From contig NZ_VULO01000006.1 in NCBI RefSeq assembly GCF_009696615.1, positions 106,466-170,465 on the forward strand: a stretch of DNA of 64,000 bases, read 5' to 3'. Below are positions 24,109-32,554 of this stretch, piece by piece (within the stretch, counting starts at the first letter, position 1; every line of letters begins with the position of its first letter). The position numbers and the translations under genes were made by a program. Source of the stretch: Scrofimicrobium canadense. Its GTDB lineage: Bacteria > Actinomycetota > Actinomycetes > Actinomycetales > Actinomycetaceae. The notes beneath the pieces were generated by a model that saw only the letters and a list, made by a program, of their open reading frames with translations, had not been told where the DNA came from and did no database searches.

Positions 24109-24150
24109 ACCCTATTTCTTTCCCTGTGTGCTCTTAGAACAGCAGATACC

Positions 24151-27100
24151 TTACGGACGGCGTCGTTTGCCAATGACCGCCAAGGCGATACCTGAACCAA
24201 GCAGCACCACCGCACCTAGTGCCCAGAGTCCGGCAGTTGCGCCCGTCTGCGCTAGGTCATTGGAACCACCGGTTGATTTACCAGGTGCTGTGTTGCCATC
24301 TGATGATTGCTGGCCACCCCCGTCAGAAGATTGGCCTCCTCCATCACCACCAGGTTCTTCATCCGCCAAAACTTGCAAACTAGCGGTCCAGGAAGATCCC
24401 GACTCGTCTGAAACAGTCACCGTATATTCTCCTGCGGCAGTACCCTCTGGAACAGTAACATCGAAGGAATAGAGACCCTGATCGTTGGACTTACCACTAC
24501 CAATAACAGTTCCATCAAGAGTTACTGTCACCACTCCTTGGGCGCCCGATCCCGAAACACTGACTGTGCCACCAGCTAAGACACTGGAAGCGCCTAGTGT
24601 GCCCTCAAAGCTACTGGGAGTATCTCCCGCCGGAGAAAACTCCCAATAGTCGGCTTCAAATAGTGCATCTTCAGAATCTCCGACGAATACGAAGAATACG
24701 TCGTGAACGCCAGTTGCACCCGAGACTTCAGAAGTGAGGTCCGTCCACTGCCCTATTTCGCTATCAACAGGGAGAGTGGCAACGACCGGCCCTTCTTCAG
24801 GATCATCCAAACGAACCTCGATCTGAGCGCCCTCAACCAGCGCCTTAACACGCGCAGTGAAGCTGGCTGCCCCGTCATCACCGAAGTCGACAGCTGAAAG
24901 TCCTGTCCAATCGTTATTGTGGATACGAGACAACAGTACGTTTCCACCATTGTTATGCTCTGGGAACACGGTAGAGGACTCACCCTTTTGGATGTCAAAA
25001 TAGGTCCCCTTCTGCCACGCATAAGTTTGCGCTTCGATCTTGCCATAAGGATTGAAGTTTTCTATCTGTTCAGGTCCGTCAAGAGTACCCTCTATAGGTT
25101 TGATGGTGCCGTCATCGTTAAAGAACATCTCTTCAACATGGGTATTTCGAAGGTTTCCCCACACCGGGTATGTAGTGTCTGTCCCCTCCTTCCACGCCTT
25201 TCCAAGCGTGCGCGAATGATAGAGGAAATAGGCATTTCCTTTATATTCGATCATATCTGAGTGATTATTTCCGCCTGCATCTTTGAAGAACCTGTTCGGA
25301 TTCTCGAATGCGACCCCTTTATAGTGTTCGGGCTGGAAATCGAGCGGGTCTTCACTGACCATGTAGGGAATTGACCCAGGAGTGGGATATTTGCCTTCTT
25401 CATAGGAAATACTGAAGTTTGCGGAGTAACTGTAATAGTATTTACCATCGTGTTTGATGAGGGACGAGGCTTCGAACATTCCTGGAGCGTCAATGAACTT
25501 GACGGCATCCTCACAGCTTTCCTCTCCGGCTCTTCCACACGCAACCTCGTACATATTGTCGCGCAACTTCACCACCGCAGTTGAACGAGGGTGTTTGGGG
25601 GCATCGCCAATGGTGTTCCCACCAAAGTACAGATATGCCTGACCATCATCGTCAACGAAGATTTCGGGGTCAAACAGCCACATCCCGTCGGGGAACTGAA
25701 TCGGATTTCCTTGAGAAATCAGCATTCTTTTACTCCCTTCGTAACCGGCCTCGCTTCGCACGTCGCGCCATGGCCCCAGAGGGGAATCTCCCACCAGCAC
25801 TGCTGTTCCCGAGGCGCCGTTGCAGAAGTACAGGAAAACCTTACTCTCCATTTCCCCGGTTTCTGGATTCTCAACTTCGCGCGCTACGGCAGCGGGAGCC
25901 CATGAGCGCCCGGCCCATGGCAAGATGCCGCCGCTTCCTGCTACCGGCACCTCACCATGGTCAACCCAGTTGACCATATCGGTAGTTGACTGAATGTTGA
26001 GAGTCGTAACATTGTACTGCCCATCACTGGTGGGATATCCATATTTGTCCTTGTCGCGACCAACATAATCCTGATTGTCGTTGGTCGCATAGACGTAGAG
26101 GCGACCATTCCACACTAAGCCATGCGGGTCGGCCCCAAATTTCCACGGGTTGATTGGATTATGGTTACCTACTGGCTTGACCAAGACGTCTTCAACGGCA
26201 AGTCGCCCCGGAACGCTGGGCTCCTCTGGCGCATCTTTGGTTTTCACCAATGAGACAGCATCAACCTGGAAATCCACCAGGTCGTCCGCAGTTGCTTCGC
26301 CAGCGGCTTTCCATGGAACCTCAAAAACGCCCCACACGTAGTTTTCCTGTGGAGCCACCCATTCGGCATCAAAAGTAGTCCACTGCCCCTTCGTCGCGGT
26401 GACCTCTTGGACTCTGCTGCATCCATCCCCAGTGAAGCCTTCATCACATAGTGTGAAGACGAAGGTTTTGGTTTCTGGTCCCTCGTCGTAGCGCAACGCC
26501 GCATTGAATTGGTAAGTTGCGCCCTTCTGGATCTCTTCAGTGAGTTTTCCGTGGGGCCCCGACCAGGTGTTTTCCCTGCCAGATATCTTCAGGCTGGAAT
26601 CCCCCTCGTAGGGGTTGGTCGTATCAAGGGAAAGAGTCCCCCCGACCTCCCGTCCAACTACTTCTGCGTCAGTACTCCATCCCTCGAACCCATCTTCAAA
26701 ACTGCCCTCGGGTAAAAGAGAAGCAGTGTTGCGCTGCACCGTCAGCGAAACATCATCAATAACGAAGTCAGGAATGTCGGCTGCAGTCGGTGAAGGGGTC
26801 CAATTATTCTCAAAGAACAGCCATTCCCACTCATCCGTGGTGGCGGTAAAATCAGCTTCGATGGACGCCCACTGTCCTTTAGTGGCGGTTACTGAAGTGA
26901 TGACTTTACAGATTTTTCCGTCGAAATTATTAGGACACAACGTGAAGTTGAATCCTTTAGTCGCATCGCCCTCTTCATATTTGAGTTTCGCACTGATATG
27001 AAGCTGGTCCCCTTCCGCGATCTTACCTTTGACGTTGTAGAAAGGACTCGATTGAGTTGCAGTGCGGCCCACAATTGCCAGACTCTTCTGTGAGCCACCG

Positions 27101-27309
27101 TACCCATCATCAATAACCTGCAAGGTGCCACCCTTTTCGGCGCTCCACCCTTCACTGCCGGCCTCAAAGTCGCCATTTGCAACGAGCTCGACCTCTGCTG
27201 CCATTGCAGCCCCGGCGCCAAAGAGAGTCCCACACACCAAAACCCCGGTGACAGCTGTAGCCAAGACACCCCGCCTTCGCGCAACTCCACTACCTATTCG
27301 CACTTTCAC
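24151..27309 (-). CDS. wall-anchored GH43 glycosidase with CBM4/9-like and CBM6-like modules
   Basis: The 1,052-residue protein has a signal peptide (residues 1-38, ending near GAAMAA), two CBM4/9-type modules (about residues 42-190 and 197-360), a GH43 five-bladed propeller (about residues 370-740), a CBM6-like module (about 745-885), an Ig-like domain and a Ser/Gly linker. It ends in LAQTGA, a membrane helix and KRRRP, a sortase signal. The three expected acidic residues are visible: Asp in KFGADPHG (about 392), Asp in LFDPEIF (about 546) and Glu in GMFEAS (about 610). GH43 enzymes with CBM6 are usually alpha-L-arabinofuranosidases or xylosidases acting on arabinoxylan or arabinan; the exact bond is not certain. 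The GTG start has GGAAG upstream. This is the last gene of the surface-enzyme block. Confidence 0.9.
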   Translation of the reverse strand: MKVRIGSGVARRRGVLATAVTGVLVCGTLFGAGAAMAAEVELVANGDFEAGSEGWSAEKGGTLQVIDDGYGGSQKSLAIVGRTATQSSPFYNVKGKIAEGDQLHISAKLKYEEGDATKGFNFTLCPNNFDGKICKVITSVTATKGQWASIEADFTATTDEWEWLFFENNWTPSPTAADIPDFVIDDVSLTVQRNTASLLPEGSFEDGFEGWSTDAEVVGREVGGTLSLDTTNPYEGDSSLKISGRENTWSGPHGKLTEEIQKGATYQFNAALRYDEGPETKTFVFTLCDEGFTGDGCSRVQEVTATKGQWTTFDAEWVAPQENYVWGVFEVPWKAAGEATADDLVDFQVDAVSLVKTKDAPEEPSVPGRLAVEDVLVKPVGNHNPINPWKFGADPHGLVWNGRLYVYATNDNQDYVGRDKDKYGYPTSDGQYNVTTLNIQSTTDMVNWVDHGEVPVAGSGGILPWAGRSWAPAAVAREVENPETGEMESKVFLYFCNGASGTAVLVGDSPLGPWRDVRSEAGYEGSKRMLISQGNPIQFPDGMWLFDPEIFVDDDGQAYLYFGGNTIGDAPKHPRSTAVVKLRDNMYEVACGRAGEESCEDAVKFIDAPGMFEASSLIKHDGKYYYSYSANFSISYEEGKYPTPGSIPYMVSEDPLDFQPEHYKGVAFENPNRFFKDAGGNNHSDMIEYKGNAYFLYHSRTLGKAWKEGTDTTYPVWGNLRNTHVEEMFFNDDGTIKPIEGTLDGPEQIENFNPYGKIEAQTYAWQKGTYFDIQKGESSTVFPEHNNGGNVLLSRIHNNDWTGLSAVDFGDDGAASFTARVKALVEGAQIEVRLDDPEEGPVVATLPVDSEIGQWTDLTSEVSGATGVHDVFFVFVGDSEDALFEADYWEFSPAGDTPSSFEGTLGASSVLAGGTVSVSGSGAQGVVTVTLDGTVIGSGKSNDQGLYSFDVTVPEGTAAGEYTVTVSDESGSSWTASLQVLADEEPGGDGGGQSSDGGGQQSSDGNTAPGKSTGGSNDLAQTGATAGLWALGAVVLLGSGIALAVIGKRRRP

Positions 27310-27438
27310 AATTTTTCACTTCCTTTTTGGATATTCGTCCAGATTTTAGACATAAGCCAACTCGCCAACCCATCGCCTCCTAGAAGGGCAGCATCGCACT
27401 GGGTATCAACTCCTACCGAACGGACTGGCGGCATGTTA

Positions 27439-27470
27439 GGTGGGGGCGCCCAACGACTGACACCCCCACC
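27439..27470 (-). terminator. hairpin after the GH146-like gene
   Basis: An 8-bp GC-rich stem (GGTGGGGG and CCCCCACC) with a 16-base loop begins 7 bases after the stop codon at 27477, in the 167-base gap before the next gene. Confidence 0.65.
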
Positions 27471-27476
27471 ATTGCA

Positions 27477-30400
27477 TTAGACGTACCTGCGCCGAATCAC
27501 AATAAATGCTCCTCCAGCCACCAATAGGGCGATGGCGCCTACCAGCAGGCCCGCAGCTGTTGAGCCCGATTTAGCCAAATTCTCATCTGTGGCTGAATCG
27601 CCTGATCCTGCCGGGTTATCATCTTTGCCGCCAGGTTCCCCGGGGGTTTCTTCTCCCAGGTCACTACCCTGGTCTTGTTGCCACTGGGCGTAGAGCGTCA
27701 CTGCCGTGAGGTTATCTTCATCGGGGACCATGAACCGCGCACCAGCGGCAAGCACTTCTTCTTTTCCGTCAGCCGAGGTGCTCCATCCGACGAAGCTGTA
27801 GCCAGCGCGAGTGAACTCATTTTCCGGCAAAACTACCGTTTCCCCGCGTTCAGCTTCAATCCCTCTCATCTGCCCCACCCCACCGTTGGCGCTGAATAAG
27901 ACGGCGACTTTCTCCGCAGGGACAGCAGGATCGGTTTCCTCCATGTGAATAATCTGGTAGGCAACACATGTCTGGTGGTCCTGAGCGCAGGTCGTCACGT
28001 CGATAAGTCCACTATCGGAAGCGAAGCTGACCTTGAAAGGTTCTGTGTCATCAATCAATGTCCCGTTGACATACACCAGCCCTGAAGGCACCGCCGGGGA
28101 GAGAGTCAGCAGTGTTTCTTGAGTACCTTCTGGAACAGTCAGCGTGTACTCTGTTGTGCCGTCTTCCAAAGTAGGAGTGATTACACCCTCGGAACTCTCT
28201 AACACCGTCAGTTTCGCCACGTCACTATACTCAACTGCAGTTTGAACCCTAATCCCGTAGACGCCTCCCACAAAACTGGTTCCGTCACCCTGGAAACGAA
28301 CTGTCACTGCTGGGATTTTGTTGCCTGCTCCGTCAAGAAGATACTCCCCATCGGGGCCTTTTCGGTATGAGTCGTTTACTTCAATATCATTAAGAATCTC
28401 AGCGGGAATGAGGTCCCACTGGGTGTAGAATCCGTCAGCATCCGCTATTGTCTCGTGTTTCAGCAGTACATCGTTGACGTACACGTCAAAAGTTCGACCG
28501 CTGTCGGCGCCGGTGTAGTCGACACCTAAATAGTTATCGACGCCGGGGCGCACAGCAATTTCCCACTGGAAGAATGTGTCAGTACTCTTGACGCTTCCGT
28601 CGCGGTATTTGCGACCATTGTAGGTACCCGTTGTCGAATTGTTCTTCTTGTAGCCGCGCCCAGCTTCCGCATTAGAATCGTCAAACTCGAAGAACTCATC
28701 AACCTTTAGCTCTTTATCACGAAGAGCTTGCTTTGCCTTGAGTATCTCTTGTTCAGGGCTTTGTACCTCCGCTTCCTCCAGTGTCCAGTAAATACCATAC
28801 CGAGCGTCATAGAGACTGTAATAGGGCTCCAGCACGAGATTGTCGTACATAGATTCCGTATTCTTTACCTCAAAACGCAGGGATGATGACTTGGAAGAAA
28901 CAGCTCCTGCTACTTCACAAGCGACACATTCCGCATCATCGGTGCGAACAATGTTGTCTTTGACCCCTGCCTTCCAGGCGGCGATGTCTGTGACACCAAG
29001 CGTGTCTTCAAGCGTCTGGTCTTTCCGGCTCATGGTGACATTGACGTTGTGCTTATACGTTGGGTTGTCTCCAATGGGTCCTACAGATGCTGCCAAGAGC
29101 ACCGGACCATAGTGGAAGGCAACCCAATTTGGGTTCTCTGTATCTTCATGAAGCGTAACTTCCGCATTGAGCGTGTACGTCAACTGATCCCCTGCGACAG
29201 CGGGAATAACCACATATCCATCTTGAGTCAACGCCTCCACATCTTGTGTCTCACCGTTGACTGTAAGTTCAGGCGTACCAACCACCCAGTCTGGAATGCG
29301 CAGCTTAAGATTCGTGCCAGGCTCTATTGCTCCGTCCAGAGCATCGACTGCAATTGATACTGTCGGTGAATATGGAACATCTGCCACCACGCTGAGCTGC
29401 AAGCCGTGCTCACGATCTTCAAAAACAGAGGACCGGAACATATTGATATAGACGTCGCCTTCAGCGCGGAAATAGATTGAGTCCTTCAGGCGGGTAAAGC
29501 TCTCAATGTTGGTACCATGATCGCACCAGAATTCTCCTTCTGGCGTCCCGAAAGCCTTCGCGTAACCAACTGTCATAGGCTGGAAATACGTCATCATCCC
29601 AGTCTCGGGATTCTGAGTCGACAGCACGGAATTGATAAAAGTCGACTCGTAATAGTCTGCGTATTTCTTGTCGTGAGTAAGCTCAAACAGTTCCCGGGTC
29701 AGCTTGAGCATGTTGTATTCGTTGCAGCCCTCCGATGTGCCATTCGATAGATAGTTGCTTTGACCATCCCCAGTTGTTCCTTGGGTATATAGGGAATCGG
29801 GCTCCCGGAAATGTTCCCCTCGACTGTTTCCTCCGTTAGCAAAGGTGTGATGGTCAACGACAATCTGCCAGAAGTTTTCGGCCGCTGACCGGTACATTTC
29901 GAGCTCGTCTTTCTCCTCTTGCGTCAGTTGCTCGGCAAGATCGTCTCTTTCGGTGAAAGTCCTATATCGGGTGATTGCTCCAATCAACTTCGGAATTGTG
30001 GTATTCGCGTGCTTCCCGTTGAGAACGTCCTTTCCAGCAGCCAGGTCACGGAACAGAGATACTTCATCAAAGTACTCTGCAGCGCGCTTGTGATCCGGGT
30101 CGCCAGTGATTTGGTAAAGATTGTAGAGCGCCTCATTCATCCCTCCGTATTCGGTGTTAAGGATTGAGGCGGGATTTGATTGACGCTCTGCCCAGTTTTT
30201 GATGAATAACCCAAAGTCTGACGCAACTTCGAGAGCTTCGAGGGCGAGATCCCTATCTATGTCATACATGTAGGTATAGACATCGATGAGTCCGGCCTCA
30301 ACCTTATGAAGGTTGTAGAAGGGAACCAAGAGATTGTCAGCCCCACCGGTAACAGCTGCACAGCCTGTCGGCAGACAATTGACTGGGAATGCTGGCAAAT

Positions 30401-32372
30401 ACCCGGCGTTTTGCGGATCGGCGCTAGCGAACACTCCCTGGGTCTCTTTGAGTCCATTTACAGCAATTTTTAGCTCGTCGATTACTTTGGTTTGTTCTTC
30501 AGCGGTAATTCCTCCGTAGTAGCCTTTAGACAATGCCGAAAGGCGATGGCCGAAGAAATGTCCGGTGAAACGCCACCCTGGATTCGGACTCTCCCAACTG
30601 GTGTAATGGTCTTCAGTTGGCGTGGGCAAACCTGCTGTCTTATAGAACGGGTAGAGAAATTTTGCCGAACTCAATGAAAGTATGTAATCGATCGTATTTT
30701 GTTCGGCATTGACCATGTATGAGTCGTCAAGCTCGATTTCGTTGACAGGATCCATTGCAACCCTGGCCGGTCCCTCTCCTGTGGCCGGGATAGTAACTTC
30801 GAAAGTCTTAGAGACACCCAACATGTCACCATACTTGGCTGTGGCGGTTAGTACTACCTTGCGGTCGATGGTGCCCCGGTTGACTTTTGCATTCAACGGC
30901 CCCTCGACAATTTCTATTCCAGCACCAGAGGATCTCCACGAAATCTCTGACCCCAGTTTTCCTAAGGTCGCCAGAGCAAAATCGTTAGATGCGGAGGCTG
31001 GCACGCCCAACGCGTCCAGATCCTGCTGCGCAACCGACACCGGATCAAAATCGTCCCTATTTTCGCCGTATATGCTTACAACATCAGAAATATTGGCAAC
31101 CTCCGAATAGATACGGTAGTCATCAAGAAGACCATTAAGGTATGACCCTTTGTGAATTGTTCCGTTGAAGCCAATCACCTTTGTTGAAGCGTCCTCACCA
31201 ACGATCGTCCCCGGTGAATCGTTAGAAATCGAATAGTCTATTGCCGTTTCAACCCGGACCCCATTGCGATAGATCGCAACATCTTTTGTCTCGGAATCGT
31301 ATGCAACAACAACATGAGTCCATTCATCGACAGGGAAAAATTCCGACCTGGAAATACCTGTTGCACTGACTTTGTATGGCTGCCCTGTGCTCGCACCAAC
31401 AGACAGTTCAAGAGGACGTTCATCGTTAGGACTTCCCAAATACCAGCCATCGGTATTCCATGATGCCTTATGCCAAGCGAATAATTGTTCACCTTGCATT
31501 ACCTGTGTTGGACTGAACCAAAATGATACTGTCAAGTCTTCGGGCTGCAAATCGGCTGACGTCCCCAGATCTATGCCAGTTTGCCCGTCAAAACTGAAGG
31601 AACTGGTTCCTTCACGAACCCCCAGGTCGTAGGATTCTGTTGGAACTACGGATTCATCCCCTGCCCAAAGACTGACATTTCGAGCGGCCGGGGAATCATC
31701 AATCAAAGACTCTTCGAAATTGAGCCATAGGACTTGATTATCCTCATTTAATCTTCGTGTATCTATAATTTCGTTATCGTCGACCAAAGTGATGTCATCA
31801 AGGTAAAACGAGTTGACGAAACCACCCACTGCTTCGGACCCGGTAGTGACGAAACCGAGATTGGTGTACGCCATATCAGCGGAGTAGTCGGTAGCGTCCC
31901 TGGGAGAGAACGAAAGAGAAAAATCCGTCCACTCTCCCGGCGGGAGAATTGTTGCAGCCGTGGACAAATTCTGTAGATTCCAGGCTCCACTTCCGATTGC
32001 TGGGACGAGCGTCATCTCGGTTTCGCCCGCGTTCTTTGCACTTCCGGTCAGGGTGTAGCTGCCCTCATGATTCAATGCTTCATTGATAGCCACCAAAGGG
32101 CCATTCCAATGAGCCTGGCGATTCGAAACAAACATACTTTTGCCGCCAGCAGCTGTGTCATCACTGGACTCTAAGCTGAGGTGAGTTCCCTGTTTTTGCC
32201 ACGGTGAAATACCGCTATCAAAATCACCGTTGCTGATAAGGTTCGTGACCCCGTCAGCTAAAGCTAACGGAGCTTGCATACCCGCGGCTAACACTAAGCA
32301 ACTGACGACAGTCGTTGCTATTGTTCCCCGACGTAACTTGGCGCTTCGCCGCGCCCTCACCGTTTTCGGCAT
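27477..32372 (-). CDS. wall-anchored beta-L-arabinofuranosidase (DUF1680; GH146/GH127-like)
   Basis: The 1,631-residue protein has a signal peptide, a CBM4/9-like module (about residues 45-195), a LamG/concanavalin-like module (about 210-425), an Ig-like domain and a DUF1680 catalytic region (about 530-1100). The last begins with IELDDSYMVNAEQNTIDYILSL in two stretches typical of the family. Its zinc-site motif E-x-C is present in SEGCNEYNMLKLT (about residue 880), but the usual Cys-Cys pair reads FWCDHGTN (about 949), so the second Cys is Asp. Further Ig-like and carbohydrate-binding-like modules, an InlB/Flg_new-type repeat (GWSTSADGKEEVLAAGARF), then LAKSGS, a membrane helix and RRRYV follow. 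The ATG at 32372 has AAGGGG upstream. It likely removes beta-linked arabinofuranose from plant arabinans or glycoproteins. Confidence 0.88.
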   Translation of the reverse strand: MPKTVRARRSAKLRRGTIATTVVSCLVLAAGMQAPLALADGVTNLISNGDFDSGISPWQKQGTHLSLESSDDTAAGGKSMFVSNRQAHWNGPLVAINEALNHEGSYTLTGSAKNAGETEMTLVPAIGSGAWNLQNLSTAATILPPGEWTDFSLSFSPRDATDYSADMAYTNLGFVTTGSEAVGGFVNSFYLDDITLVDDNEIIDTRRLNEDNQVLWLNFEESLIDDSPAARNVSLWAGDESVVPTESYDLGVREGTSSFSFDGQTGIDLGTSADLQPEDLTVSFWFSPTQVMQGEQLFAWHKASWNTDGWYLGSPNDERPLELSVGASTGQPYKVSATGISRSEFFPVDEWTHVVVAYDSETKDVAIYRNGVRVETAIDYSISNDSPGTIVGEDASTKVIGFNGTIHKGSYLNGLLDDYRIYSEVANISDVVSIYGENRDDFDPVSVAQQDLDALGVPASASNDFALATLGKLGSEISWRSSGAGIEIVEGPLNAKVNRGTIDRKVVLTATAKYGDMLGVSKTFEVTIPATGEGPARVAMDPVNEIELDDSYMVNAEQNTIDYILSLSSAKFLYPFYKTAGLPTPTEDHYTSWESPNPGWRFTGHFFGHRLSALSKGYYGGITAEEQTKVIDELKIAVNGLKETQGVFASADPQNAGYLPAFPVNCLPTGCAAVTGGADNLLVPFYNLHKVEAGLIDVYTYMYDIDRDLALEALEVASDFGLFIKNWAERQSNPASILNTEYGGMNEALYNLYQITGDPDHKRAAEYFDEVSLFRDLAAGKDVLNGKHANTTIPKLIGAITRYRTFTERDDLAEQLTQEEKDELEMYRSAAENFWQIVVDHHTFANGGNSRGEHFREPDSLYTQGTTGDGQSNYLSNGTSEGCNEYNMLKLTRELFELTHDKKYADYYESTFINSVLSTQNPETGMMTYFQPMTVGYAKAFGTPEGEFWCDHGTNIESFTRLKDSIYFRAEGDVYINMFRSSVFEDREHGLQLSVVADVPYSPTVSIAVDALDGAIEPGTNLKLRIPDWVVGTPELTVNGETQDVEALTQDGYVVIPAVAGDQLTYTLNAEVTLHEDTENPNWVAFHYGPVLLAASVGPIGDNPTYKHNVNVTMSRKDQTLEDTLGVTDIAAWKAGVKDNIVRTDDAECVACEVAGAVSSKSSSLRFEVKNTESMYDNLVLEPYYSLYDARYGIYWTLEEAEVQSPEQEILKAKQALRDKELKVDEFFEFDDSNAEAGRGYKKNNSTTGTYNGRKYRDGSVKSTDTFFQWEIAVRPGVDNYLGVDYTGADSGRTFDVYVNDVLLKHETIADADGFYTQWDLIPAEILNDIEVNDSYRKGPDGEYLLDGAGNKIPAVTVRFQGDGTSFVGGVYGIRVQTAVEYSDVAKLTVLESSEGVITPTLEDGTTEYTLTVPEGTQETLLTLSPAVPSGLVYVNGTLIDDTEPFKVSFASDSGLIDVTTCAQDHQTCVAYQIIHMEETDPAVPAEKVAVLFSANGGVGQMRGIEAERGETVVLPENEFTRAGYSFVGWSTSADGKEEVLAAGARFMVPDEDNLTAVTLYAQWQQDQGSDLGEETPGEPGGKDDNPAGSGDSATDENLAKSGSTAAGLLVGAIALLVAGGAFIVIRRRYV

Positions 32373-32495
32373 TTGGCCCCTTTTTTCATTCACGTATACG
32401 CAAATGTGATATTAAATCATGGACAAAAAATTGATTTTTATTCTTTATTGCATTTCGCGAGCGCCCGATTGCATCTGGTCGCACTCTTAGCTTTT

Positions 32496-32540
32496 CTGTG
32501 GTGGAAGTGCTAGCCTGAAAGACTTTCACTCCCACCACAG
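32496..32540 (-). terminator. hairpin after the CBM-split GH43 gene
   Basis: CTGTGGTGG at 32496-32504 pairs with CCACCACAG at 32532-32540, and the stem extends inward with a small bulge (AAGTG with CACT). It follows the stop codon at 32555 on the minus strand. Confidence 0.7.
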
Positions 32541-32554
32541 ATGGACGTAGCTAC

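Noticed and set aside
23826..24215. minus-strand frame with a CPDC motif, possibly an ISL3-type transposase fragment
   Set aside because: Only the Cys pair fits; the neighbouring residues do not follow the family, and the frame overlaps a terminator and the end of the GH43 gene. Kept only as a remark on the gap.
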